Source: JAAYYM01 sp964638005 (GTDB lineage: Bacteria > Bacillota > Clostridia > Lachnospirales > Lachnospiraceae). From it: DNA of 39,968 nucleotides. The notes under the pieces were generated by a model. The model made no database searches. It worked only from the letters and a program-made list of their open reading frames with translations, and had not been told where the DNA came from. Location of the stretch: assembly GCA_964638005.1 (NCBI GenBank), contig CAZWXS010000021.1, forward strand, positions 1 to 39,968, read 5' to 3'. Shown piece after piece: positions 23,662-33,563 of this stretch (position 1 is the first letter of the stretch; every line of letters begins with the position of its first letter). Made by a program: the position numbers and the translations under genes.

Positions 23662-26535
23662 TCATTTTGTTTCAGCGTTTTGCTCTAACATCTTTTGAAT
23701 GTACATTCCCGTATAAGACTTTTCAACCTTAGCCACCTGCTCCGGCGTTCCCTCCGCAATCACCGTTCCTCCGCCGGCACCGCCCTCGGGTCCCATATCG
23801 ATCACATAGTCCGCCGTTTTGATGACATCCAGATTGTGTTCTATGACAACCACCGTATTCCCGCCTTCGGACAACTGCTGCAGGATCTCCACCAGCTTGT
23901 GCACATCTGCAAAATGCAGACCGGTCGTCGGCTCATCCAGTATATAAATTGTCTTGCCTGTACTCCTTCTGGAAAGTTCGGTCGCAAGCTTGATACGTTG
24001 TGCCTCTCCTCCCGACAGCGTTGTTGAAGGCTGCCCGAGCTTAATATAGGACAAACCGACATTATAGAGCGTCTCCACTTTGTTTCTGATGGACGGAACA
24101 TTCTCAAAGAAAGTTCGTGCCTCCTCCACCGTCATATCCAGCACATCATAGATGCTCTTTCCCTTATACCTGACATCCAATGTCTCCCTGTTATATCGTT
24201 TGCCGCCGCAGACTTCGCACGGTACATAGACATCCGCAAGAAAATGCATCTCAATCTTTAGTATACCATCACCTGCACACGCCTCGCAACGTCCACCCTT
24301 AACATTGAAGCTGAAACGTCCTTTTTTATATCCACGTGCCTTGGCATCTGCCGTTGCCGCAAACAGATCTCTGATCAGATCAAACATTCCGGTATAGGTT
24401 GCCGGATTAGAGCGAGGAGTTCTTCCGATAGGCGACTGGTCAATGTTGATGACTTTATCCAATTTTTCAACTCCGTCGATCCTTGTATGCTTTCCGGCAA
24501 TCGTGCGTGCCCTGTTCAGGCTCTTTGCTAGCTTCTTGTAAAGTATTTCATTGATCAGTGAACTTTTTCCCGAGCCTGACACACCTGTGACGCATGTCAT
24601 GACACCCAGCGGTATCTTCACATCAATATTTTTCAGATTGTTCTCTGCCGCACCGACAATCTTGAGCCAGCCTGTCGGTTTCTTTCTTTTCTCAGGAACC
24701 GGTATGACAATCTTTCGACTGAGGTATTGTCCGGTAAGCGACTCTTCTACCTTCATGATATCCTCAACCGTACCCTCTGCGATAACTCTTCCGCCATGTT
24801 CACCGGCACGCGGCCCTATATCCACTACGTAGTCGGCGGCACGCATCGTATCCTCATCATGTTCTACCACGATCAGTGTATTGCCCAGATCCCGCAAATG
24901 CTTCAATGTTCCCAGCAATTTGTCATTGTCTCGCTGATGCAATCCGATGCTCGGCTCATCCAGTATATAAGCGACACCGACCAAGCCCGAACCAATCTGT
25001 GTTGCCAACCGTATACGCTGTGCTTCTCCGCCGGACAGCGAAGCTGTCGCACGTGCAAGCGTCAGATAATCAAGTCCCACATCCATCAGAAAGCCGATTC
25101 TGGATTTGATTTCTTTCAAAATCTGACGACCGATCATAATCTGCTGCTCCGTCAGATCCAAATCATTCATGAAAGCGACCAATTGACCAATGGACATGGA
25201 GGTCACCTCATAGATATTATGATCACAGACTGTAACCGCAAGCGAGCCACGTTTCAGGCGCATTCCGTGACACTCATTACAAGGCGTGATGCGCATAAAT
25301 GTCTCGTATTCCTGCTTGGTGATATCAGAAGCCGTCTCACGGTATCTGCGTTCTACATTCTTAATCAATCCTTCAAACGCAACATCATAAACACCTTCAC
25401 CACGCATACCTCTGTAGTGTACCTTGACCTCTTCTCCGTCAGTACCGTGAATCAGCATATGACGAACATCCTCCGGCAGTTTCGCATATGGAGTATCCAA
25501 GCTGAATCCATAGCGTTTGGAAAGAGCCAGCAATACCGCATAGGTATAACTGCCCGGATCATTGCTTGATTGCCATCCCATAACCGTAATGGCTCCCTCT
25601 GATAAGCTCAGGGAAGTATCCGGTATCATAAGTTCTTCATCAAATTCCATTTTATATCCCAATCCAAAGCAGACCGGACATGCTCCGAATGGATTGTTGA
25701 AGGAAAAGCTCCTCGGTTCTATTTCATCAATGCTGACATTACAGTCAGGGCAGGCAAAACTCTGGCTGTAATTGATCTGTTCTCCTCCTACGACGTCTAC
25801 CATCAGCAGTCCGTCCGACAGATCAAGTACATTTTCAACAGAATCCGTCAACCTCTTCGCTATGGAATCCTTAACCACAAGCCTGTCCACAATGATCTCT
25901 ATATTGTGCTTTATATTTTTATCCAGAACAATATCCTCTGAAAGCTCATACAGATTGCCATCAATGCGTGCACGCACATAACCGCTTCGTTTGGCACGTT
26001 CCAATACCTTTGCATGCTCACCTTTGCGTCCTCTGACCACCGGTGCGAGCAATTGTATCTTCGTACCTTCCGGCATATGCAGAATCTCATCAACCATCTG
26101 ATCCACGGTCTGCTTCATGATTTTCTTGCCGCAAACAGGACAGTGAGGAATACCGATTCTCGCATATAGCAATCTGAAATAGTCATATATCTCCGTAACC
26201 GTTCCGACTGTGGAACGCGGATTTCTATTCGTTGACTTCTGATCAATCGAAATTGCAGGCGGAAGTCCCTCTATGCTCTCCACTTCCGGCTTCTCCATCT
26301 GTCCGAGAAATTGTCTTGCATACGAAGACAGCGACTCCATATAACGTCTCTGTCCCTCTGCATAGATCGTATCAAATGCCAGTGAAGACTTACCCGATCC
26401 ACTGAGTCCCGTCAACACCACTAACTCATTTCTGGGAATATCAATCGATATGTTTTTCAAATTATGTTCATTCGCTCCGCGGATACGGATATAATGACGC
26501 TTATCCACGGATGTATCCTTATTATCTCTACTCAT
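23662..26535 (-). CDS. uvrA: Excinuclease ABC subunit A
   Basis: UvrA is the damage-sensing ATPase of nucleotide excision repair and loads UvrB onto lesions. The 957-residue product contains two ABC modules: Walker A GLSGSGKSSLAF near residue 42 and GVSGSGKSSLIN in the second half, and two LSGGEAQRI signatures. The expected zinc modules are visible, with cysteines in CPVCGKK, CPDC...CPVCFGLG, CNECHG and CEACAGDG...CEVCGG. Its start overlaps the stop of the AlgJ/AlgX-like gene by eight bases, with AGAGGT upstream. uvrB lies about 3.8 kb away on the same strand, separated by a three-gene polysaccharide cassette instead of being adjacent. Confidence 0.97.
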   Translation of the reverse strand: MSRDNKDTSVDKRHYIRIRGANEHNLKNISIDIPRNELVVLTGLSGSGKSSLAFDTIYAEGQRRYMESLSSYARQFLGQMEKPEVESIEGLPPAISIDQKSTNRNPRSTVGTVTEIYDYFRLLYARIGIPHCPVCGKKIMKQTVDQMVDEILHMPEGTKIQLLAPVVRGRKGEHAKVLERAKRSGYVRARIDGNLYELSEDIVLDKNIKHNIEIIVDRLVVKDSIAKRLTDSVENVLDLSDGLLMVDVVGGEQINYSQSFACPDCNVSIDEIEPRSFSFNNPFGACPVCFGLGYKMEFDEELMIPDTSLSLSEGAITVMGWQSSNDPGSYTYAVLLALSKRYGFSLDTPYAKLPEDVRHMLIHGTDGEEVKVHYRGMRGEGVYDVAFEGLIKNVERRYRETASDITKQEYETFMRITPCNECHGMRLKRGSLAVTVCDHNIYEVTSMSIGQLVAFMNDLDLTEQQIMIGRQILKEIKSRIGFLMDVGLDYLTLARATASLSGGEAQRIRLATQIGSGLVGVAYILDEPSIGLHQRDNDKLLGTLKHLRDLGNTLIVVEHDEDTMRAADYVVDIGPRAGEHGGRVIAEGTVEDIMKVEESLTGQYLSRKIVIPVPEKRKKPTGWLKIVGAAENNLKNIDVKIPLGVMTCVTGVSGSGKSSLINEILYKKLAKSLNRARTIAGKHTRIDGVEKLDKVINIDQSPIGRTPRSNPATYTGMFDLIRDLFAATADAKARGYKKGRFSFNVKGGRCEACAGDGILKIEMHFLADVYVPCEVCGGKRYNRETLDVRYKGKSIYDVLDMTVEEARTFFENVPSIRNKVETLYNVGLSYIKLGQPSTTLSGGEAQRIKLATELSRRSTGKTIYILDEPTTGLHFADVHKLVEILQQLSEGGNTVVVIEHNLDVIKTADYVIDMGPEGGAGGGTVIAEGTPEQVAKVEKSYTGMYIQKMLEQNAETK

Positions 26536-28033
26536 ACACTACCTCTAATGTCATCAGGTGATACTCTTCATTTGTCACCTCATTCACTGCCATCAACTCT
26601 ATCGTACCCTCAGCGATATATCGTCTCTGGATATTAATCGAAAACAGATGCTCGCCATTTTCCTTTCCGGTACGTTCCAATTTGCAATAATCCGTCTCCA
26701 GATACTTCTCTCCCGCATGGGCATAGATGTGATAATCCGAGGCACTGCCGCCATCATCGGAATAGGTACCGTTGATGCTGACAATTGTCGTAGGATCATC
26801 CTGCCGAATAAACAGTCGATTATCCTCTATCCTGCCGCCCTTAACCTCATAAACCGAACACTCAGGCGGATTATTTCCTTCACTGCGGCTCTCCTCCACA
26901 TAAGGAGGCTCATAAATATAATTCGTAAAGTCAGCCAACAACGGCATTTCACTTGAAATGCTTCGCTCTGCTGTCTCAAAGATGACCGCATCCGGAAAGA
27001 ACAGATTTACGTAATATTGCAGATAGTCATAATTTTGACGATGTACAAAATAGACTTCTTTGAATCTATTATTATAATATTTCTCATAACTGCCGAAATA
27101 ACTGTCCACGAACACCAGCAAAATTCTATTATTCGGGGCGGCTTCATTCATGTAATGATAGTAAAATGTATTGGTATAGGATTCAAGATACGGCAACAGG
27201 TATTCCGTTGCATCACCGCTTGTATCCTGTTTCAAACTATAAATCGGAACCTGCTCATCAATTGGGAACTTTGCAATATCCAAAGAATCCACCTGTACAT
27301 ATTCCAAATCATAGTCATCCTCTGTCAATACCGGAACGTCCTCAAACCATTCCTGAACACGTCCGTCAATCTTCTTATGGGCAACCATCGCACCAAATTC
27401 ATTCCAGTGCGTGGCATCGTATTTTTGATTATATACAACCTTATCCTTTTTAGCCGCAAGCAGTTCATCAACCGGCATCATATAATTCACATCCGTAGCC
27501 GACAGTCTCTCATTCAGATATTCCAGCACACCGGTATTTTGTTCATTTACGTGAATCGTATCAGGAAAATACTCGCTGTATATTGTCTTTTTGTCAGGAC
27601 ACACAAAGTAGAGGAACGGAATCCCTTTCTGATCTAAATAGTCCTGTGTCTGCTCTAGAAAATTCACAAAAGAATCAAGCATCTGCGTATTGGTGTTCAA
27701 ATGCTGATATGCAGCGATATAATCTGGATCTTTATAGAAAATATGGCCTTCTTTCCCATACATGAACAATGGATGTACCATAACAGAAAACAATTCATCA
27801 TTTAACTCAATATAGGTATTGATCGCTGTCTCGCGGAATCCGATTCTGTCATCCACATAATTTTCTACCTGTTCGCGATTGGTCAGCTTCCAATCTATCT
27901 CAGGCCACTCTGTAAGTGCCTTATTATCAATCATTGATATCTGGTTTTTCTTTGTATTGGTCAGGAGTGCGGGCACAACAATGATTGTCATGAAAATGAC
28001 GCAATACAAAATATTAAGAACCCTTTGCTTCAT
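26528..28033 (-). CDS. AlgJ/AlgX-like (DHHW/SGNH-type) polymer O-acetylation protein
   Basis: The 501-residue protein has an N-terminal membrane anchor (about residues 6-24) and an extracytoplasmic domain resembling AlgJ/AlgX and the DHHW family. Candidate catalytic residues are D206 and H209 in YDATHWNEFG and S311 in VFVDSYFGS, the DxxH and Ser arrangement of SGNH-like acetyltransferases. The C-terminal quarter (from about residue 400) is beta-rich and could bind carbohydrate. The adjacent MBOAT gene, 18 bases upstream, should supply the acyl group across the membrane, so a role in acetylating a surface or secreted polysaccharide is likely; the polymer is unknown. Its end overlaps uvrA by eight bases. 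Confidence 0.85.
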   Translation of the reverse strand: MKQRVLNILYCVIFMTIIVVPALLTNTKKNQISMIDNKALTEWPEIDWKLTNREQVENYVDDRIGFRETAINTYIELNDELFSVMVHPLFMYGKEGHIFYKDPDYIAAYQHLNTNTQMLDSFVNFLEQTQDYLDQKGIPFLYFVCPDKKTIYSEYFPDTIHVNEQNTGVLEYLNERLSATDVNYMMPVDELLAAKKDKVVYNQKYDATHWNEFGAMVAHKKIDGRVQEWFEDVPVLTEDDYDLEYVQVDSLDIAKFPIDEQVPIYSLKQDTSGDATEYLLPYLESYTNTFYYHYMNEAAPNNRILLVFVDSYFGSYEKYYNNRFKEVYFVHRQNYDYLQYYVNLFFPDAVIFETAERSISSEMPLLADFTNYIYEPPYVEESRSEGNNPPECSVYEVKGGRIEDNRLFIRQDDPTTIVSINGTYSDDGGSASDYHIYAHAGEKYLETDYCKLERTGKENGEHLFSINIQRRYIAEGTIELMAVNEVTNEEYHLMTLEVVYE

Positions 28034-28051
28034 GTGTGAACGGCTCCTTTC

Positions 28052-29533
28052 CTAAAATCTGAAATAAATAAACGGATTATACGTATTGTTCATAATAAAC
28101 ATCATACTGATCAAAAGAACGCAAAGCAATAACACACGGCGTATAATCACTGCCGGGTGTGCCGCTTCAAGCGTATTGATATTTTGCAGCAGATCTCCTG
28201 CTCTTCCCGGAAGGATCTCCCGCCACGGAACTGCCGCAAGTATTGCGACAATCAGCATAAAGAGCAATTTGTTGTCCAAATAGTATCTGGTTGAAAATGC
28301 AATGTAATCAGGTGTGTGCGTATGCAGCATCACACTGATATATGACAGGGCATCTTCAAGCAGAACCGTCTTAAACAGTACCCAGCCAAACATCACAACA
28401 AACATTGTATATGCCCAGTCAAGTACACTTCGCAATTTCTCGTTTCTAACCAGATGCCGAGTCTTTTTTGCCCGAAGTACGCGTTCAATTACCATGAAGA
28501 GTCCGTGCCATAATCCCCATATGATAAATCCCCAGGCTGCTCCATGCCAAAAGCCGGTTGCCAAAAAAACAATCAGCAGATTCAGATATGTTCTCATCAA
28601 TCCCTTACGATTCCCGCCCAAAGGGATGTATAAATAATCCCTGAGCCACGAAGACAATGAAATATGCCATCTGCGCCAAAATTCTGTAATAGATCTTGAA
28701 ATATAAGGATAATTGAAATTCTCCATGAAATCAAAACCGAATATCTTGCCTAAGCCGATTGCCATATCAGAATATCCCGAAAAGTCATAATAGATCTGCA
28801 GTGTATAGCAAAGTGCGCCAAGCCACGCCGTTCCCGTTCCCATCATCGTATAATCGCTTGCAAAGATCGTATCTGCGACCTCACCGATAGAGTTTGCCAA
28901 AATTGCCTTTTTGGCAAGTCCGATGATAAACCGCTCTACGCCATGTGCAAACAAAGAAGCGCTTAGAATTCGATTCGTCAATGATTCCTTGATATCCTTA
29001 TATCGAACAATCGGTCCTGCTACAAGCTGCGGAAACATGGAAATGTAGAGCGCCAGATTGAATGGATTCTTCTGGACAAACTCCTGCTTCTGTCCGCTCT
29101 CATCCTGTATCCCGTCTTCCCGATATACATCAATTACATAGGACATTCCCTGAAATGTGTAAAAAGAAATGCCAATCGGCAGAACAATTTCAGGCACCGT
29201 AAATCCTGCACCCGTCATCTCATTCACCGTTTCCACCGCGAAAACAAAGTATTTGAAGTAAAACAAAATACCCAGATTGTAAACAACCGTTACCGCAATT
29301 GTGATTTTTTTCAGAAGTTTCTGATTTGAAAATACATGAACCAGCATACCGAAACTGTAATTACCCGCAATGGATGCCAGCATGATAAAGACATATTTGG
29401 GCTCTCCCCATGCATAGAAAAATAAACTTCCTAAGAGAAGATAGATATTTTTTAACTTCTTAGGGAGTATATAATAGCCGATAATCATAACCGGCATGAA
29501 AAAGCATAAGAATATTGTTGAACTAAAGACCAT
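28052..29533 (-). CDS. MBOAT-family O-acyltransferase (AlgI/DltB-like)
   Basis: The 493-residue polytopic membrane protein matches the MBOAT family branch that includes AlgI, DltB and PatA. These move acyl groups across the membrane to extracytoplasmic partners. Characteristic segments are YILPKKLKNIYLLLGSLFFYAWGEPKY near the N-terminus, PIGISFYTFQGMSYVIDVYR, SMFPQLVAGPIVRYKD, YYDFSGYSDMAIGLGKIFG, FWRRWHISLSSWLRDYLYIPLGGNRKG with H290, and the invariant histidine H330 in ATGFWHGAAW. About eleven or twelve helices are expected. It is one base from the end of the GT2 gene upstream and 18 bases before the AlgJ/AlgX-like gene. This is the classic pairing for polysaccharide O-acetylation. Confidence 0.93.
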   Translation of the reverse strand: MVFSSTIFLCFFMPVMIIGYYILPKKLKNIYLLLGSLFFYAWGEPKYVFIMLASIAGNYSFGMLVHVFSNQKLLKKITIAVTVVYNLGILFYFKYFVFAVETVNEMTGAGFTVPEIVLPIGISFYTFQGMSYVIDVYREDGIQDESGQKQEFVQKNPFNLALYISMFPQLVAGPIVRYKDIKESLTNRILSASLFAHGVERFIIGLAKKAILANSIGEVADTIFASDYTMMGTGTAWLGALCYTLQIYYDFSGYSDMAIGLGKIFGFDFMENFNYPYISRSITEFWRRWHISLSSWLRDYLYIPLGGNRKGLMRTYLNLLIVFLATGFWHGAAWGFIIWGLWHGLFMVIERVLRAKKTRHLVRNEKLRSVLDWAYTMFVVMFGWVLFKTVLLEDALSYISVMLHTHTPDYIAFSTRYYLDNKLLFMLIVAILAAVPWREILPGRAGDLLQNINTLEAAHPAVIIRRVLLLCVLLISMMFIMNNTYNPFIYFRF

Positions 29534-29534
29534 T

Positions 29535-30290
29535 TTATTTCTCCATAGACTTCATGCGGTCAACCGACCACTTTTCTACCGTAACACCGCGCTGCTTCTT
29601 GCCGCGCTTAATCAGTCCGAAAACCTGCTTGATATACTCTATCGTGACCTTGGAGGAAAGCTTTGACTCTCCTGTAGGTCTTGCCTGAAATTTGTATGGT
29701 ATCTCCACAACACTCTGATATGTCCCAAGTGCCAATACCTCAATCAGAATCTTCCATCCGATTGGCTGCAGATTACAATCACCGCCAATAACCGCCTTCC
29801 TGAACATAAACAATCCGCTGGTCGGATCCGTAATATGCCTGAGACAAGGCAGCAAAATCTTGCCAATGTATCTTGCCACTCCCGAAACAAGCTTTCTGTA
29901 CGGTCCCAATCCTCCATCCGAACCACCGGGAATAAATCTGCTGGGTACACAAAAGTCTGCTCCGCTTTCCAATACAAAATACATAGAACGCAGAATCTGA
30001 GGCGGATGCTGCAAATCAGCATCCATGACTGCTATATAGTCACCCTCTGCCAATTTGAAACCCTTCAATACCGCTGTCGCAAGTCCTTTTTCTTCCGTAC
30101 GGTGCTCCATACGGACTCTCGGATTCTCTTCCTGCGTCTTTAAAATCATATCAGGCGTGTGATCTGTACTGTCATCCACAAAGATGACTTCATAATCAAT
30201 CCCACGCAATGCATAATTAATCTGATTGACCAGATTACCTACATTATCAGCCTCATTATAAGTTGGTATTACAATCGATAATTTACTCAC
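29535..30290 (-). CDS. GT2 glycosyltransferase, polyprenol-phosphate mannose/glucose synthase-like
   Basis: The 251-residue soluble enzyme is of the DPM1-like GT2 type, which loads one sugar onto polyprenyl phosphate at the inner membrane face. The GT-A fold shows IVIPTYNEADNV, the FVDDSTD motif, the metal-binding DADLQHP (DxD) and the SGLFMFRK acceptor region near the C-terminal third. No transmembrane segment is present. The start is a GTG at 30290, six bases after GGAGG. It heads the three-gene cassette with the MBOAT and AlgJ/AlgX-like genes and starts 27 bases after uvrB. A sugar-lipid product would suit GT-C enzymes, candidates for which are the two plus-strand membrane proteins. That link is inference. 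Confidence 0.92.
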   Translation of the reverse strand: MSKLSIVIPTYNEADNVGNLVNQINYALRGIDYEVIFVDDSTDHTPDMILKTQEENPRVRMEHRTEEKGLATAVLKGFKLAEGDYIAVMDADLQHPPQILRSMYFVLESGADFCVPSRFIPGGSDGGLGPYRKLVSGVARYIGKILLPCLRHITDPTSGLFMFRKAVIGGDCNLQPIGWKILIEVLALGTYQSVVEIPYKFQARPTGESKLSSKVTIEYIKQVFGLIKRGKKQRGVTVEKWSVDRMKSMEK

Positions 30291-30316
30291 TCGATTCCTC
30301 CGTTAACAGGTACTGC

Positions 30317-32302
30317 TCAATCCATATCCTGCAATTGCTTCTTAAGGATAATCATCTTATCCCTGAGTTCGGATGCCGCTTCGAAATTCAATTCTGCTGC
30401 CGCCTTCCTCATCTTCTTAGTCACTTCCTCAACCAGTTTCTCCAGCTCTTTGCGATCCATGGACTCAGGATCCTTTTCAATACGTGCCTCTTCGGCTGCC
30501 ACTTCCTTCGAAATGCTGATCAGATCCCTGACTGCCTTTTTGATTGTTTGCGGCGTAATGCCATGTTCCTCGTTGTATTTTTGCTGTATATCGCGTCGAC
30601 GATTGGTTTCCCGAATGGCATTCTTCATGGAATCCGTCATTGCCTCCGCATACATCAATACTCGCCCTTCTGAGTTCCTGGCCGCCCTTCCTATCGTCTG
30701 CACCAGCGAAGTCTCCGAACGCAGAAAGCCTTCCTTATCAGCATCTAATATGGCAACCAAAGAAATCTCCGGAATATCCAGACCCTCGCGCAGCAGGTTG
30801 ATACCTACCAGTACATCAAATACATCCAGCCGCATATCACGGATGATTTCTGCACGCTCCAATGTATCAATATCAGAATGCAGATATTTGACACGAATAC
30901 CGACTTCTCGCATATACTCTGTCAGACTTTCTGCCATTTTCTTGGTCAGTGTCGTTACCAGCACCTTATTATGCTTCTTAATCTCTTGATTGATTTCGGA
31001 AATCAAATCATCAATCTGACCCTCTGTAGGCCTTACAGTTACTTCCGGATCCAACAATCCGGTAGGTCTGATAATCTGCTCTGTCCGCATCAGTTCATGC
31101 TCTGCCTCATATACGGACGGCGTTGCCGATACAAACATCATCTGGTCTATTTTACTCTCAAACTCCTCAAAGTTCAAGGGGCGATTGTCCTTGGCTGACG
31201 GAAGACGAAAGCCAAAGTCCACAAGCACGCTCTTTCTGGAGCGGTCTCCAGCATGCATTCCCCTAATCTGCGGAATGGTCATATGTGACTCATCCACAAT
31301 GATCAGATAATCATCCGGAAAATAATTCATCAATGTATATGGAGTTGCACCCTCTGCAGTTCCGTTCATATGCCGCGAGTAGTTCTCAATGCCGGAGCAA
31401 AAACCGGTTTCACGCAGCATTTCAATGTCAAAATTGGTCCGCTCTGAGATTCTCTGTGCCTCAAGAAGCTTGCCCTCACTCTTAAAATACTTCACGCGTT
31501 CTGTAAGTTCTGCTTCCATCGTCTTGGTCGCACGCATGATCTGCTCCTGTGGCACTACATAATGTGATGCCGGGAAAACAGAAAGATGTGATAATCTTGA
31601 TTTAATCTCACCTGTCAACACATCGATTTCTGAGATTCGCTCTATTTCATCACCAAAAAATTCAATCCGAATTGCTCTGTCACCTTCCCAGGCAGGAAAA
31701 ATCTCAAGTACATCTCCACGTACACGGAAGGTGCCTCTATGAAAATCCATCTCACTTCTCTCATAGCGGATTTCAATCAGTTCACGAATGATATCGTCTC
31801 TGTCCTTCTCCATGCCGGGTCTGAGAGACACAATCATATTGATGTAATCCTTCGGACTTCCGATACCATATATACAAGATACGCTGGATACCACGATGAC
31901 ATCTTTGCGTTCGGCAAGTGATGCCGTAGCAGACAGCCTCAACTTATCTATCTCTTCATTGATTGCCGAATCCTTCTCAATATAAGTATCCGAAGAAGGA
32001 ATATAGGCTTCCGGCTGATAATAATCATAGTAGGATACAAAGTATTCAACCGCATTATTTGGAAAGAACTCCTTGAATTCGCTGTACAGCTGCCCTGCCA
32101 GCGTCTTATTGTGAGCAATGATCAGTGTCGGTTTATTCAATTGCTCAATGACATTCGCCATCGTAAAAGTCTTTCCCGAACCTGTAACACCTAACAAGGT
32201 CTGAAACTGATTCCCCTCGCGAAAGCCCTTCACCAAATCTGCAATTGCCTGTGGTTGATCGCCTGTCGGCTGATATTCGGATACAAGTTCAAAATGATCC
32301 AT
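30317..32302 (-). CDS. uvrB: Excinuclease ABC subunit B
   Basis: UvrB is the damage-verification helicase of nucleotide excision repair. The 661-residue product has the superfamily 2 motifs: Walker A GVTGSGKTFTMAN, the beta-hairpin region VSYYDYYQPEAYIPSSDTYIEKDS, the DESHMT box, GINLLREGLDIPE, and QTIGRAARN. The C-terminal UVR coiled-coil motif (MRKAAAELNFEAASELRDKMIILKKQL) that contacts UvrC is intact. I placed the start at the ATG at 32302, after AAAGGA. A TTG-initiated form eight codons longer would contain that ribosome site. It follows ctpA with a gap of about 29 bases, so the ftsEX unit may extend into repair genes. Confidence 0.97.
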   Translation of the reverse strand: MDHFELVSEYQPTGDQPQAIADLVKGFREGNQFQTLLGVTGSGKTFTMANVIEQLNKPTLIIAHNKTLAGQLYSEFKEFFPNNAVEYFVSYYDYYQPEAYIPSSDTYIEKDSAINEEIDKLRLSATASLAERKDVIVVSSVSCIYGIGSPKDYINMIVSLRPGMEKDRDDIIRELIEIRYERSEMDFHRGTFRVRGDVLEIFPAWEGDRAIRIEFFGDEIERISEIDVLTGEIKSRLSHLSVFPASHYVVPQEQIMRATKTMEAELTERVKYFKSEGKLLEAQRISERTNFDIEMLRETGFCSGIENYSRHMNGTAEGATPYTLMNYFPDDYLIIVDESHMTIPQIRGMHAGDRSRKSVLVDFGFRLPSAKDNRPLNFEEFESKIDQMMFVSATPSVYEAEHELMRTEQIIRPTGLLDPEVTVRPTEGQIDDLISEINQEIKKHNKVLVTTLTKKMAESLTEYMREVGIRVKYLHSDIDTLERAEIIRDMRLDVFDVLVGINLLREGLDIPEISLVAILDADKEGFLRSETSLVQTIGRAARNSEGRVLMYAEAMTDSMKNAIRETNRRRDIQQKYNEEHGITPQTIKKAVRDLISISKEVAAEEARIEKDPESMDRKELEKLVEEVTKKMRKAAAELNFEAASELRDKMIILKKQLQDMD

Positions 32303-32331
32303 ATAGAGTCCTTTCAGCTGATTCAATAGAT

Positions 32332-33531
32332 TTATTTGGTCAGCAGCTCAATCGCTTTATCCAGTTGGTTATCTGCATTCTCGTCCTTCTCAAATGCCTC
32401 CTCGTCAAATTCCAACTCTATATCAGGGGCAATTCCGATCCCGTGAATATCATTCCCGTTTGGTGTAAAATACTTGGAGGTTGTGACTTTAATTCCCGTT
32501 CCGTCTCCAAGCGGAAGCACCTGCTGTACGATTCCCTTGCCGAATGTCGTCGTTCCTACCAATGTCCCTGCCTCATAATCCTTAATGGCTCCGGCCAGAA
32601 TCTCTGCCGCACTGGCGCTGTTTTCGTTAATCAGCACTGCCATCGGCAAGCCCAGAGAATGTGCCTCATCTGATGAAAACTCCTTCTTAACACCATATTT
32701 GTCTTCCGTGTATACAATCAAGCCCTTTGGCAAAAACTCATCTGCAATTTTCACGACCGTATCCAGATTACCGCCCGGATTGTCCCGCAGATCCAACACA
32801 AGAGAAGTCATGCCCCCATCCTGAAGTTCCTGCAAAGCCGTATCAAACTGGGTAAGCGTAATATCATCAAACTCCAGAATCGCAATGTATCCGATCTGAT
32901 CGTCCATCACCTCATGTACAACCGTAGGTGTCTCTATTTCCCGCCGTACCAGCTCAAATACAATCGGCTCTTTTTCTCCCGCACGCTTTACCTCAACCGT
33001 TACCGAAGTATTCTCGGGCCCACGCACACGCGCCGCTACCGTTGTCACATCCTCACCCGTCACATCCTTGTCATCAACTTTGACAATGATATCACCCGCC
33101 AGCATTCCTGCTTCTTCCGCAGGCGAATTCGGTATCGGTCTGATGACAGACACAGAATCCACATCCTGCTGCAGATACGCACCAATTCCACAATAGATAC
33201 CGGAGGAACTTTCCATCAGTTCATTATATTCTTCTTCTGTATAATACACAGAATACGGATCATTCAATCCATTGACAAAGCCCTTGTAGATTCCATCCAC
33301 CAGATCCTCCTGGTTGAATTCATCCTTATAATATACATCGATCGTCCTTTTGATCGTCTCAAGCTTCTCATCGACAGCTGCCCAATCAATCGAGGAATCA
33401 TCCGATGCCGCACCGCTCCCGGCTGTCCTTGGCGATAAGATTGTGACCAAACTCCATACAAATACGGAAATTGATATTCCCGTAACCAGACCGATAATCA
33501 GTCCGATAATTAAACCCTTATTTTTCTTCAT
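32332..33531 (-). CDS. ctpA: Carboxyl-terminal processing protease, S41 family (CtpA/CtpB-like)
   Basis: S41 proteases cleave extracytoplasmic proteins from their C-termini and often process or degrade murein hydrolases. The 399-residue product has an N-terminal membrane anchor (residues 6-30), an N-terminal helical segment, a PDZ domain (about 105-195, with PIPNSPAEEAGMLAGDIIVKVDD), and the S41 core. The Ser-Lys-Gln catalytic set is recognisable as S307 in NENSASAAE, K332 in FGKGIVQQ and Q336, with the spacing of B. subtilis CtpB. It follows the EnvC/PcsB-like hydrolase by 32 bases, a neighbourhood also seen in other Firmicutes, so it may control the turnover of that hydrolase. Confidence 0.93.
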   Translation of the reverse strand: MKKNKGLIIGLIIGLVTGISISVFVWSLVTILSPRTAGSGAASDDSSIDWAAVDEKLETIKRTIDVYYKDEFNQEDLVDGIYKGFVNGLNDPYSVYYTEEEYNELMESSSGIYCGIGAYLQQDVDSVSVIRPIPNSPAEEAGMLAGDIIVKVDDKDVTGEDVTTVAARVRGPENTSVTVEVKRAGEKEPIVFELVRREIETPTVVHEVMDDQIGYIAILEFDDITLTQFDTALQELQDGGMTSLVLDLRDNPGGNLDTVVKIADEFLPKGLIVYTEDKYGVKKEFSSDEAHSLGLPMAVLINENSASAAEILAGAIKDYEAGTLVGTTTFGKGIVQQVLPLGDGTGIKVTTSKYFTPNGNDIHGIGIAPDIELEFDEEAFEKDENADNQLDKAIELLTK

Positions 33532-33563
33532 TGTTTACACTACTTTCCGATTAAATACTCTCA

